DNA of 64,000 bases, from NCBI RefSeq assembly GCF_000272105.2, contig NZ_AJZD02000331.1, forward strand, positions 33,733 to 97,732, in the 5' to 3' direction. The DNA comes from Vibrio splendidus 12E03 (GTDB taxonomy: Bacteria > Pseudomonadota > Gammaproteobacteria > Enterobacterales > Vibrionaceae). The notes beneath the pieces were generated by a model. That model was not told the DNA's origin and did not search any database. It worked only from the letters and a program-made list of their open reading frames with translations. This document shows positions 27,779 to 36,701 of the stretch, piece after piece (position 1 is the stretch's first letter; every line of letters starts with the position of its first letter). The position numbers and the translations under genes are program-made.

Positions 27779-28801
27779 ATGCAGCAGAACCTCATTGGTG
27801 AATCACCTAGCTTTCTCTCTGTTTTAGATAAAGTATCCCAACTCGCACCAATAGAAAGACCCATTCTGATCATTGGCGAGCGCGGCACAGGTAAAGAGCT
27901 GATCGCACAAAGACTGCATTACCTTTCAAGACGTTGGGATCAACCTTTGATCTCATTGAACTGCTCAACCCTCAGTGAAGGTTTGATTGATTCTGAACTG
28001 TTTGGTCACGAGTCGGGGTCGTTTACGGGTTCGAAAGGTCGTCATCAAGGCCGTTTTGAAAGAGCAGAAGGCGGCACACTGTTTCTGGATGAGCTGGCGA
28101 CTACTCCCCTTGCGGTTCAAGAGAAGCTATTGCGCGTGATTGAATACGGGCAATATGAACGTGTCGGTGGGCAAAAGGCGCTAAGTGCCAATGTAAGACT
28201 GGTGTGTGCAACCAATGCCGACTTACCAGACATGGCATTAAAGGGCGAATTCAGGGCTGACCTATTAGATAGACTGGCGTTTGACGTCATTACTATTCCC
28301 CCTTTGCGTGAGCGAAAAGAAGACATCATGCTACTCGCAGAATACTACGCCATTAAGATGTGTCGTGAATTGGAATTGGAGTTGTTTGTTGGCTTTGCCC
28401 CTTCTGCCGTTGAATCGCTTTTAGATTATTCTTGGCCAGGGAATGTACGAGAGCTCAAAAACGTCATTGAGCGAGCGATCTATCAGCACGGAAAAGACCC
28501 ATATCCTATTGAATATTTGGTGTTTAACCCATTTAAGCCCGCATGGAAAACAGAGCAAGATTCCTCTCCGGAAACTGGCAATGAGCCGTCTAACAGCCAT
28601 ACTTCATCAGAGAGCTTGTTTTCTTTGCCGCTTGATTACAAAGCATGGCAAGAACAACAAGACATCAAGCTACTCAATCAAGCCCTAAAACAGAGCAAAT
28701 ATAACCAGAAACAAGCCGCAGAATTACTTGGGTTAACCTACAACCAATTACGTGGAATGGTGAGGAAGTACGCGATTGTCGGACAAGCTAACGATAAATA
28801 G
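27779..28801 (+). CDS. pspF: Phage shock operon transcriptional activator PspF
   Basis: A 340-residue sigma-54 activator: an AAA+ domain without an N-terminal receiver, then a Fis-type helix-turn-helix (NQKQAAELLGLTYNQLRGMV). Walker A is GERGTGKE and Walker B is GGTLFLDE. The sigma-54-contact loop reads GSFTGS instead of the usual GAFTGA, with the key Phe and Thr kept. It activates pspA and is inhibited by PspA. I chose ATG 27779, with AAGGA eight bases upstream. A longer frame to 27668 has no family match. Confidence 0.93.
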   Translation: MQQNLIGESPSFLSVLDKVSQLAPIERPILIIGERGTGKELIAQRLHYLSRRWDQPLISLNCSTLSEGLIDSELFGHESGSFTGSKGRHQGRFERAEGGTLFLDELATTPLAVQEKLLRVIEYGQYERVGGQKALSANVRLVCATNADLPDMALKGEFRADLLDRLAFDVITIPPLRERKEDIMLLAEYYAIKMCRELELELFVGFAPSAVESLLDYSWPGNVRELKNVIERAIYQHGKDPYPIEYLVFNPFKPAWKTEQDSSPETGNEPSNSHTSSESLFSLPLDYKAWQEQQDIKLLNQALKQSKYNQKQAAELLGLTYNQLRGMVRKYAIVGQANDK

Positions 28802-28903
28802 CTGTCCACACTTGATTATTATTTGGAGCCGAATAAATAAAATGTTAAATTGTCCGGATCTTGAGGCTCCTCTAACGCCTCGTTTCGAAAAGTATTTCTT
28901 TTT

Positions 28904-30526
28904 ATGAAAGCACTAATAAGACTATCACTGAGCATCTGCACGCTGAGCTTTCTCGCTGGATGTGGTGAGAGTGTGAATCACGAGCAAATCCGTGAAAAAG
29001 GCTTCATTTATTGCGGCCAAGGTAATCCTAGTACCTTCAACCCACAGCTGGTTGATAGTGGCATTACCGCAGAATCGCTGAGTCCTCAAATCTTCGATAC
29101 ACTGCTCACTCTTGATCCGATGACTTACCGACCAAAACAGAACTTGGCGACAAGTTGGTCTGTTGATAAATCAGGTACAGAGTACACGTTCAAACTGCGC
29201 CCAAATGTTGCGTTCCAAACGACAGACTGGTTCACCCCTACTCGTAGCATGAATGCACAAGATGTGGTGTTTAGCTTTGAACGTGTCATTGATAGTTCAA
29301 ACCCATTTCATTATGTGGGTGGCGGCCTATACCCATGGTTTGCCGGAATTGACTTCAAAAACTTGATTGTCGACATCACCGCTGTTGACGACCTAACGGT
29401 GAAATTCCAATTGAGTCGCCCTGACAATTCATTTCTCAACAACATAGCCACCAGCTATGCGGTCATTCATTCTAAAGAGTACGCCAACAAGCTCATTGCT
29501 GCGGATGAGAAAAATCAAATCGATTCCAATCCTGTCGGCACGGGCCCTTTTTACTTAGATGAATACCAGATCAACGACCTAGTTCGCTTGAAAAAGCATA
29601 AGCACTATTGGAAAGGTGACGTACAAATGGACCAAGTTGTGTTTGATACATCACAACGTGGTACAGGCACACTTGCTAAGCTTCTGCGCAGTGAGTGTGA
29701 CGTACTCAACTCACCAATTTCTAGCCAAATCCCTATTATTCAGGCTCATGAAGAGTTGATGATTTCTGCCACGCCTGCGGTCAATGTCTCTTTCATCGCG
29801 CTAAATACCGAGCATCCAGCATTGCGTGACTCTCGAGTGCGTAAAGCGCTTAACTTAGCCATCAACCGCCAAAACATACTCGATTCTGTGTACTACGGTA
29901 CAGGGACGAAAGCCTATACATTGCTTCCTCCTACTTCTTGGGCTCACCAAGAGGACAGCGTTCAAGTTCGTTATGATCGAAACTATGCGATTGCGCTACT
30001 CAAAGAAGCTGGTGTTGAACCCGGGTTAGAGCTTTCAATGTGGGTACCATTAGAGCCTCGCGCATACAACCCAAGCCCAAGAAAAACGGCTGAACTGATC
30101 CAAGCAAACTTGGCGGATATCGGTATTGAATTGAAACTCTATACCGATGACCGATTTGACCGTACACAGTTATCCTCGATTTCCTCAACAGACCTGTTGC
30201 TTACAGGTTGGATAGGCAATACCGGTGACCCAGATAACTTCTTACGCCCGCTTCTCTCATGCAGTTCAGAACGCGCAGGATTAAACGTTTCGATGTGGTG
30301 TAATTCAGACTTTGATTTCCTCCTCGACTTAGCATTAGAGATCAATCAACAAAGGCACCGTGTGAACTTGTACCGACAAGCCCAAAACATTCTCAATGAA
30401 GAAGTTCCTGTGATTCCTCTTGCTCATGGCGTGCAATTTCGCGTGCACGATCGTTCGCTAACAGGCTTTAAAGCAAGTCCTTTCAATGCCCAACCTTTTG
30501 ATCAAGTCAGAAGAGAGGTGCAGTAA
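28904..30526 (+). CDS. sapA: Peptide ABC transporter substrate-binding protein SapA
   Basis: A 540-residue periplasmic binding protein of the dipeptide/oligopeptide family. It has a lipoprotein-like signal (lipobox LAGC, about 17-20), EKGFIYCGQGNPSTFNPQ and the core GTGPFYL region typical of SapA. The Sap system imports peptides, and in enteric bacteria it links to antimicrobial-peptide resistance and potassium uptake. It leads sapABCDF directly downstream of pspF, the same order as in E. coli. It overlaps sapB by one base (TAATG). Confidence 0.92.
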   Translation: MKALIRLSLSICTLSFLAGCGESVNHEQIREKGFIYCGQGNPSTFNPQLVDSGITAESLSPQIFDTLLTLDPMTYRPKQNLATSWSVDKSGTEYTFKLRPNVAFQTTDWFTPTRSMNAQDVVFSFERVIDSSNPFHYVGGGLYPWFAGIDFKNLIVDITAVDDLTVKFQLSRPDNSFLNNIATSYAVIHSKEYANKLIAADEKNQIDSNPVGTGPFYLDEYQINDLVRLKKHKHYWKGDVQMDQVVFDTSQRGTGTLAKLLRSECDVLNSPISSQIPIIQAHEELMISATPAVNVSFIALNTEHPALRDSRVRKALNLAINRQNILDSVYYGTGTKAYTLLPPTSWAHQEDSVQVRYDRNYAIALLKEAGVEPGLELSMWVPLEPRAYNPSPRKTAELIQANLADIGIELKLYTDDRFDRTQLSSISSTDLLLTGWIGNTGDPDNFLRPLLSCSSERAGLNVSMWCNSDFDFLLDLALEINQQRHRVNLYRQAQNILNEEVPVIPLAHGVQFRVHDRSLTGFKASPFNAQPFDQVRREVQ

Positions 30527-31488
30527 TGTTTTGGTATACATTAAGACGTGTAAACTTATTCGTTATTACGTTAGGGATTCTGACCTTGGTAGGTTTTTCC
30601 CTGCTTCGATTAGACCAAACCTCACCTTGGGCAATTCAAGATTTTTGGCCCGGTTGGATTAGCTATATCACTGAATTATCGACGCTAAACTTTGGTCTAA
30701 GCAAACACGGTGTGCCTATCATCGATGAGTTGGTCGTGGTGTTCCCTGCAACGCTAGAGCTGTGCTTCTTTGCCTTTGTGTTGGCACTCATCATCGGTAT
30801 CCCTTTCGGCACCATTGCTGGTATGAGACAAGGTAAATTTGTTGATACCACCATATCGTTCACCTCAATGGCCGGTTACTCTGCGCCTATATTTTGGGTC
30901 GCGTTGCTGATGATCATGGTGTTTTCACTGCACTTTGAAATGTTCCCAGTTGGTGGCCGATACGACCTACTTTACGAGATTGAACACGTGACTGGCTTCG
31001 CGATGATTGACGCCTTTTTTGCCGAGGGTCGCTACCGTGCGCACGCACTACAAAGTGTTATCGAGCACATGGCGTTGCCTTGTCTTGTTTTAGCACTGGC
31101 GCCAACGACTCAGGTCATCCGATTGATGAGAGCGTCAGTGGCTGAAGTAATGACGCAAAACTACATCCGCGCTGCGCGAATTAAAGGTCTTTCCACTAAA
31201 GAGATCATCACGCAGCACGTGCTAAGAAACGCGATACCTCCGATTATTCCTAAGGTCGGTGTTCAGCTATCAAGTATGTTAACGCTTGCTATTGTTACCG
31301 AGTCTATCTTTAACTGGCCGGGCATTGGTCGTTGGTTACTGGATGCTTTATCTAATCGAGATTACGTTTCAATTCAAGCTGGCGTAATAGTGGTAGCAAC
31401 CTTGGTTTTGACCGCAAACATTCTGTCCGATCTATTGGGCGCGATGGTCAATCCGCTGGTAAGGAAGGAATGGTATGCTAACAAATAA
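30526..31488 (+). CDS. sapB: Peptide ABC transporter permease SapB
   Basis: A 320-residue inner-membrane permease of the OppB/DppB class with six or more helices. The EAA loop (AARIKGLSTKEIITQHVLRN, about 221) contacts the ATPases. It pairs with SapC. It overlaps sapA by one base and sapC by 14 bases. Confidence 0.93.
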   Translation: MFWYTLRRVNLFVITLGILTLVGFSLLRLDQTSPWAIQDFWPGWISYITELSTLNFGLSKHGVPIIDELVVVFPATLELCFFAFVLALIIGIPFGTIAGMRQGKFVDTTISFTSMAGYSAPIFWVALLMIMVFSLHFEMFPVGGRYDLLYEIEHVTGFAMIDAFFAEGRYRAHALQSVIEHMALPCLVLALAPTTQVIRLMRASVAEVMTQNYIRAARIKGLSTKEIITQHVLRNAIPPIIPKVGVQLSSMLTLAIVTESIFNWPGIGRWLLDALSNRDYVSIQAGVIVVATLVLTANILSDLLGAMVNPLVRKEWYANK

Positions 31489-32362
31489 CGTCTACCAAGA
31501 AGAGCAGATTCCAACCCAATTCGAGCGTTTCTGGCGCAGCTTCCGTGGCAATAATCTCGCTATGTTTGGACTGTGGTGTTTGACCTTAATCATTCTAATC
31601 ACCGTCACTTCACCATGGCTAGCTCCGCATGATGCTCAAGAACAAACGGGACACCTGTTAACCCCACCCTCTTGGGATCCCTCAGGAACAGTCGAGTATT
31701 TCTTAGGCACCGATGACTTAGGCCGAGATATTCTTTCTCGTCTGATTATCGGCTCTCAGCTGACGTTTGGTGCCGCGGTTGTGATTACCTTTATCGCAGC
31801 AGTCATTGGTTGCCTGATTGGCGTACTTGCGGGGATGACTCGTGGATTACTATCAAGCACACTAAACCACCTGCTTGATACCGTTATGTCGATTCCGTCT
31901 CTGTTACTAGCAATTATCTTCGTGGCGTTTCTTGGTTTTGGCGAGTTTAATATCTTGCTTGCCTTATGTTTAGCATTGATTCCACGCTTTATTCGTTCGG
32001 TATACATTGCCGTGCACGCTGAGGTAGAAAAAGACTATATTTTGGCTTCTCGCCTCGATGGTGCGAACGACTTCTACCTGTTATGGAATTCAATCCTTCC
32101 TAATATTCTTACCGTGGTGGCACTTGAAATTACGCTGGCATTGTCAGTCGCCATTCTTGATATCACGGCTTTGGGTTTCTTAGGGCTTGGCGCTCAAGCA
32201 CCAAGTACTGAATGGGGCTCAATCTTGGGTGACTCTGTAGAGCTGATTTACCTCGCACCATGGACAGTCACCCTACCCGGTTTAGCCATTATGTTTACAG
32301 TGATCGTGATTAACCTCGTCGGTGAAGGTGTTCGCCAAGCGCTAAATGCAGGAATCGAATAA
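31475..32362 (+). CDS. sapC: Peptide ABC transporter permease SapC
   Basis: A 295-residue permease of the OppC/DppC class. The N-terminal FLGTDDLGRDILSRLI is the family signature, and ASRLDGANDFYLLWNSILPN is the EAA loop. It forms the channel with SapB. It overlaps sapD by one base. Confidence 0.93.
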   Translation: MLTNNVYQEEQIPTQFERFWRSFRGNNLAMFGLWCLTLIILITVTSPWLAPHDAQEQTGHLLTPPSWDPSGTVEYFLGTDDLGRDILSRLIIGSQLTFGAAVVITFIAAVIGCLIGVLAGMTRGLLSSTLNHLLDTVMSIPSLLLAIIFVAFLGFGEFNILLALCLALIPRFIRSVYIAVHAEVEKDYILASRLDGANDFYLLWNSILPNILTVVALEITLALSVAILDITALGFLGLGAQAPSTEWGSILGDSVELIYLAPWTVTLPGLAIMFTVIVINLVGEGVRQALNAGIE

Positions 32363-33363
32363 TGCCTTTACTTGATATTCGACATCTAACCATCGAGATT
32401 GAGACCCCTCAAGGGATGGTTAAAGCCGTTGATAGAATGAGTCTTACCCTCAATGAGGGGGAAATTCGCGGCTTAGTAGGTGAATCAGGCTCAGGTAAGA
32501 GCTTAGTTGCAAAAGCGATCGTCGGAGTATGTAAAGAAAACTGGAAGGTTTCTGCAGACCGAATGCGCCTTGGCAATATCGACCTCCTGCAACTGACACC
32601 CAAAGAACGACGCCGAGTTATTGCTCGTGATATCGCGATGATCTTTCAAGAGCCATCCTCCTGTCTTGACCCATCTGAAAAAGTGGGCCATCAACTGATT
32701 GAAGCGATTCCTTCCTATTCGTTTGAAGGTCGGTGGTGGCAAAGATTCAAATGGCGTAAGAAGCAGGCCATCGCTCTACTTCACAAAGTCGGTATTAAAG
32801 ATCACTCTCGTCTTATGGACAGTTACTCTTATGAGTTGACCGATGGTGAGTGTCAAAAGGTGATGATCGCAATGGCGATCGCTGCCAAGCCAAAAGTCTT
32901 GATTGCTGACGAGCCAACCAACGATTTAGACCCAATTACACAGTCTCAAATATTGCGTCTTTTGAGTCGTATGAACCAGATCAATAACACCACCATCGTG
33001 TTGATCGGCCATGACTTAACCACCATTACCCAATGGGCGACTCGCATTACCGTGATGTACTGTGGTCAATCGGTAGAATCCGCTGATACACCGAAGCTGT
33101 TGGATGCACCAAAGCACCCGTACACCGTTGCTTTGTTAAAAGCGATGCCAGACTTTAACGACTGGATTCCCCACAAGGAGAAGCTACAGTCTTTACCAGG
33201 ATCAATTCCGCCGTTGCAACATCTGCCTATTGGTTGTCGGTTAGGCCCACGCTGCCCATACGCGCAAAGGCAATGTGTGGAGATCCCACATACTAAACGT
33301 ATCAAGAACCATAAATTTAACTGTCACTTCCCTCTGAATATGGAGAAGAAAAAGAAATCATGA
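32362..33363 (+). CDS. sapD: Peptide ABC transporter ATPase SapD
   Basis: A 333-residue ATPase. Walker A is GESGSGKS and Walker B is VLIADEP. The signature is the degenerate LTDGE found in SapD proteins rather than LSGGQ. The C-terminal cysteine cluster (GCRLGPRCPYAQRQC...CHFP) resembles the Opp/Dpp family metal-binding region. It overlaps sapF by four bases (ATGA). Confidence 0.93.
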   Translation: MPLLDIRHLTIEIETPQGMVKAVDRMSLTLNEGEIRGLVGESGSGKSLVAKAIVGVCKENWKVSADRMRLGNIDLLQLTPKERRRVIARDIAMIFQEPSSCLDPSEKVGHQLIEAIPSYSFEGRWWQRFKWRKKQAIALLHKVGIKDHSRLMDSYSYELTDGECQKVMIAMAIAAKPKVLIADEPTNDLDPITQSQILRLLSRMNQINNTTIVLIGHDLTTITQWATRITVMYCGQSVESADTPKLLDAPKHPYTVALLKAMPDFNDWIPHKEKLQSLPGSIPPLQHLPIGCRLGPRCPYAQRQCVEIPHTKRIKNHKFNCHFPLNMEKKKKS

Positions 33364-34142
33364 GTGCATTATTAGAAGTCAGTGATCTATCTAAAGACTT
33401 TACGACTCGCTCTGGTCTTTTTCGTAAGAAGATTCATCAGGCGGTGAAGCCGGTAAGCTTTTCCCTTGAAGCAGGCCAGACGATTGGTTTTATCGGTCAG
33501 AATGGCTCTGGGAAATCAACATTAGCGAGAATGCTCGCAGGAATGGTTGAACCGACTGCGGGCGAGATCCGCGTGAACGGCGAAAAGCTAGAACACAAAG
33601 ACTATTCAACTCGTTGTAAGCTGATTCGAATGATCTTCCAAGATCCGAATACATCACTTAATCCACGCATTCAGATTGGTCGAATTCTTGAAGGCCCATT
33701 GAAGCGAAATACCAACATGCCACCAGAAGCCCGTATGCGTCGTGTGAAAGACACACTACTGCGCGTGGGCCTTCTACCGGAACATGCTTACTTCTACCCT
33801 CAGATGCTTGCTGCGGGCCAGAAACAGAGGGTTTGTTTGGCTCGAGCCTTGATACTTCAGCCATCCATCATTGTCGCTGATGAAGCGTTAAATGGTTTGG
33901 ACATGGCAATGCGCTCGCAAATCATCAATCTGTTCTTAGAGTTACAAGAAGAGATGGGCGTATCGTTCGTTTATGTATCTCAACACCTCGGTATTGTTAA
34001 GCACATTACCGACAAGATTATTGTCATGCATGAAGGCAATGTGGTTGAGAGTGGGGAAACAGATCAAGTGCTAACCAATCCAACTCACCAAATCACCCAA
34101 AGATTGGTTGAGAGCCATTTCTCCAAAGCGCCGAACCACTAA
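33360..34142 (+). CDS. sapF: Peptide ABC transporter ATPase SapF
   Basis: A 260-residue ATPase with Walker A GQNGSGKST, Walker B IIVADEA and signature LAAGQKQR. Glu of Walker B is present in ADEALNGLD. It is the second ATPase of the Sap system. A DUF2927 gene follows 36 bases downstream with its own ribosome site. Confidence 0.93.
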   Translation: MSALLEVSDLSKDFTTRSGLFRKKIHQAVKPVSFSLEAGQTIGFIGQNGSGKSTLARMLAGMVEPTAGEIRVNGEKLEHKDYSTRCKLIRMIFQDPNTSLNPRIQIGRILEGPLKRNTNMPPEARMRRVKDTLLRVGLLPEHAYFYPQMLAAGQKQRVCLARALILQPSIIVADEALNGLDMAMRSQIINLFLELQEEMGVSFVYVSQHLGIVKHITDKIIVMHEGNVVESGETDQVLTNPTHQITQRLVESHFSKAPNH

Positions 34143-34178
34143 CCTGGAATCACGCTACATTTAGCAGAGGGGAAAAGT

Positions 34179-34958
34179 ATGTATCGAACAGCTTCAATGC
34201 TTCCCCTCTTGTTGGTTCTGTTTTCCTTTAACGCGACAAGCACACCGCTTACTTGGTTAGATAGAACCTTCGTTGAAACTGCGTTTTATAAAGTCGCACT
34301 GCAACACGAATATTCCCAAGGCAACAAACCGCTCGCCAAGTGGAAACAACCGATCAAGATTTGGATCGATCATCGAGTGGGCGATGAGGAACTGCATCAA
34401 GAGCTCACAGAGCTTCATATCCAACACTTATCTGAAGTCACTCAACACCCAATCACAATCGTCAGTAAAGAGTCCGAAGCGAACGTTAAATGGATATACA
34501 CAAGGCAGAGCCAGTGGGTATCTGAGGCGAAATCGGTGCTCAAGCTCAAATCAACTCAGCATTTAAATAGCGCCATCTGCACGGCGGGCTATAGAACCAA
34601 TTCTAAAGGCGAGATTGTATACGCTGGGATTGTAATCCCGGTTGATCAGGCAAGATCGCGAGGTAAGCTGGTCGCCTGTATCGTGGAAGAGATCACACAA
34701 GTTCTAGGCCTGCCGAATGATTCAGATAAAGCCTACCCTTCTATTTTCAACGACCATACGCCAGAAGACTTATTATCGCCGTTAGACGTAGTGCTACTGC
34801 AATTGCTGTATGAACCAGAATTGAAAGCTGGAATGACAAAATCTGAAGTAAAACCTATCGTTCGAAATATACTCAAGAGATACAGCAAAACAGGTGTGCT
34901 TCAGCAAGCTTCTAAAGCCGCACAGCAAGCGCCTTTGTATCAGTTGATTGGGTATTGA
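34179..34958 (+). CDS. DUF2927 secreted protein
   Basis: A 259-residue protein with a signal peptide (MYRTASMLPLLLVLFSFNATS). The middle matches DUF2927: a WIDHRVG strand, a CTAGYR segment and CIVEEITQVLGLPNDSD (about 167-183), where EExxQ resembles a degenerate metallopeptidase helix. HExxH is absent, so peptidase activity cannot be assumed. It has GAGGGG before ATG and sits 36 bases after sapF, so it may be in the sap transcript. Confidence 0.7.
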   Translation: MYRTASMLPLLLVLFSFNATSTPLTWLDRTFVETAFYKVALQHEYSQGNKPLAKWKQPIKIWIDHRVGDEELHQELTELHIQHLSEVTQHPITIVSKESEANVKWIYTRQSQWVSEAKSVLKLKSTQHLNSAICTAGYRTNSKGEIVYAGIVIPVDQARSRGKLVACIVEEITQVLGLPNDSDKAYPSIFNDHTPEDLLSPLDVVLLQLLYEPELKAGMTKSEVKPIVRNILKRYSKTGVLQQASKAAQQAPLYQLIGY

Positions 34959-35001
34959 CGAATATACGTTGGAAGCAGCTTAGATGGGATAATTGAATAA
35001 T

Positions 35002-35026
35002 AGCGCTGCCTAAGAAAGGCAGCGCT
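35002..35026. terminator. Inverted repeat, probable terminator between convergent genes
   Basis: The stem AGCGCTGCC/GGCAGCGCT has a 7-base loop. There is no clear T-run, so termination strength is uncertain. Confidence 0.5.
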
Positions 35027-35056
35027 GACTTACGATGTTACTGTATTACGAAAGAA

Positions 35057-35446
35057 TTAGCGCTTAGCTGCCTGCTTTTTCAATTCGAAATCGAACTCAT
35101 CAGGGAACAAGATAACGCCTTCTTCTTGCTCGTTCGGGAATACTACAACAGCAAGTTCGTCGTCTTCTAGACCGTTCGTCCAGCGACTGTGCCATTTATT
35201 CAACGAAATAGACTCAGCTTTACACTCAGACCAATCACCCGTTGCCCATGATTCTGCGAACTCTTGGTTTGGCCATACTGGAACACAATCTTCATCTTCT
35301 GTGTTCAGCATTACACAACCGTGTTCATCGGTTAAGATCCATACTTCACGGTTTGCTACGATTTCTTTCACACAGTATTTCAGGCGTTGCTCGCCCGTAT
35401 ACTTATTGATTTCAGCGATTTTTTTATCGTCTAGCTGTGTAGTCAT
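35057..35446 (-). CDS. DUF2750 family protein
   Basis: A 129-residue acidic cytosolic protein with the DUF2750 pattern. The N-terminal helix precedes VANREVWILTDEHG, and VPVWPNQEFAESWATGDW follows in the middle. No function is known to me. It has no signal peptide or membrane segment. It is transcribed alone. Confidence 0.75.
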   Translation of the reverse strand: MTTQLDDKKIAEINKYTGEQRLKYCVKEIVANREVWILTDEHGCVMLNTEDEDCVPVWPNQEFAESWATGDWSECKAESISLNKWHSRWTNGLEDDELAVVVFPNEQEEGVILFPDEFDFELKKQAAKR

Positions 35447-35548
35447 CTTAATTTCCTACTTTAGTCAGTAACTTTGCTCTTAAAGCTATTTTATGCCGAG
35501 TGTTTTTAACTTCAAACATTATCGATGAAGAAAAAAGTCTACTTCAAA

Positions 35549-35580
35549 GAAAAACGCCTGCTAAATAAGCAGGCGTTTAA
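35549..35580 (-). terminator. Terminator after ppaC
   Basis: The minus-strand stem AAACGCCTGCTT/AGCAGGCGTTT is followed by TTTTCTTT. Confidence 0.88.
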
Positions 35581-35595
35581 TATTAAGCGACTTGA

Positions 35596-36501
35596 TTAAA
35601 CAAGCTCACCTTGTAGCCAAGGCCAGCCTTGCTTCTTACGGCTTAGTGTATTTTCCATCATCAATACGCCGTCTTTCTCGTGCTTAACCAATTTCTCAGC
35701 CCACTCACCTTTGTATAGAAGACGAGTTTGAGCAGTAGTGATATCTGTTAGCATTACCGAAGCGAACGCTAGACCGTCTTTCTCACAACGCTCTTCAAGA
35801 TCAGCTTCTAGCGCTTCAATCATGCCGTCTACTTGCTCAAGAGTCGCAAGTTCAACTTGACCAACAACAACATCACGACCGTTGAATGGGTAGCCTTTAA
35901 GGTCTTTTTCTACTAGCTGTGCAGCAGATAGGCCTTCGATGTTTGTTTTAGCGATTAGAAGCGCTTTGATGAATGCATCAACGTCAGTTACGCCAGCAAT
36001 TTCAGCAAGCTCAGCAACCGCGTCTTTGTCTTTTTGCGTACATGTTGGAGAAGCGAAACCCACTGTGTCTGAAAGAATTGCAGACATCATTAGTTTAGCG
36101 ATTTGTTGAGAGATTGCGTGACCTTCAATCTTGAACATGTTGAAAAGTACAGTGTTTGTACAACCAACAGGCCAGATCCAAGCTTCCATTGGGTTTACTG
36201 TCATCACGTCACCTAGACGGTGGTGATCGACAATACCTACGATCTCTGCATCAGCAACATCATCTGGTGCTTGTGCTAGATCTGAGTAGTCTACTAGCCA
36301 GATTTTCTCACCAGCAACAGAAGTACGAAGCTCTGGCTTTTCAGCACCAGCGACTTCTAGAATGTGTTGAGTTTCGCGGTTGATCTCGCCTTGGCGAATT
36401 GGTGTCGCTTCCTCGCCACGAGCTTTAAGAAGCTCTGTTGCAACTAACGCACTACAAATACTGTCACTATCAGGGTTTTTGTGACCAACAACTAAAATCA
36501 T
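35596..36501 (-). CDS. ppaC: Manganese-dependent inorganic pyrophosphatase (family II)
   Basis: A 301-residue DHH-family enzyme. The active-site motifs are GHKNPDSDSI (about 6-15), WLVDYSD (about 68), DHHRLGD (about 91-97) and, at the C-terminus, SRKKQ. It hydrolyses pyrophosphate to phosphate in the cytoplasm with a manganese centre. Its neighbour, divergent by 200 bases, is a putative manganese exporter with a Fur-type box. Confidence 0.93.
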   Translation of the reverse strand: MILVVGHKNPDSDSICSALVATELLKARGEEATPIRQGEINRETQHILEVAGAEKPELRTSVAGEKIWLVDYSDLAQAPDDVADAEIVGIVDHHRLGDVMTVNPMEAWIWPVGCTNTVLFNMFKIEGHAISQQIAKLMMSAILSDTVGFASPTCTQKDKDAVAELAEIAGVTDVDAFIKALLIAKTNIEGLSAAQLVEKDLKGYPFNGRDVVVGQVELATLEQVDGMIEALEADLEERCEKDGLAFASVMLTDITTAQTRLLYKGEWAEKLVKHEKDGVLMMENTLSRKKQGWPWLQGELV

Positions 36502-36643
36502 GTTTCTTCCTATTACACTAACAATTATGACTCTACCTTTAGAGCCTCTCTTTATTAGCCATACTTTACCTCATTTTTTTAGATTGGTCATGTTTCCTAG
36601 GTTTAGCCAATGGTAACAATAGATAAAAAACAACAAATGCAAT

Positions 36644-36658
36644 TGATAATTATTATCA
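36644..36658. promoter_or_regulatory. Fur/Mur-type operator upstream of the Mn exporter
   Basis: TGATAATTATTATCA is a perfect 7-1-7 inverted repeat and matches the core of the Fur box. It lies about 45 bases before the exporter start, in the 200-base divergent region shared with ppaC. Confidence 0.75.
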
Positions 36659-36701
36659 TTCGTATATATTTATCTTAAGCCACTAATTTTGAGTAACACC
36701 T

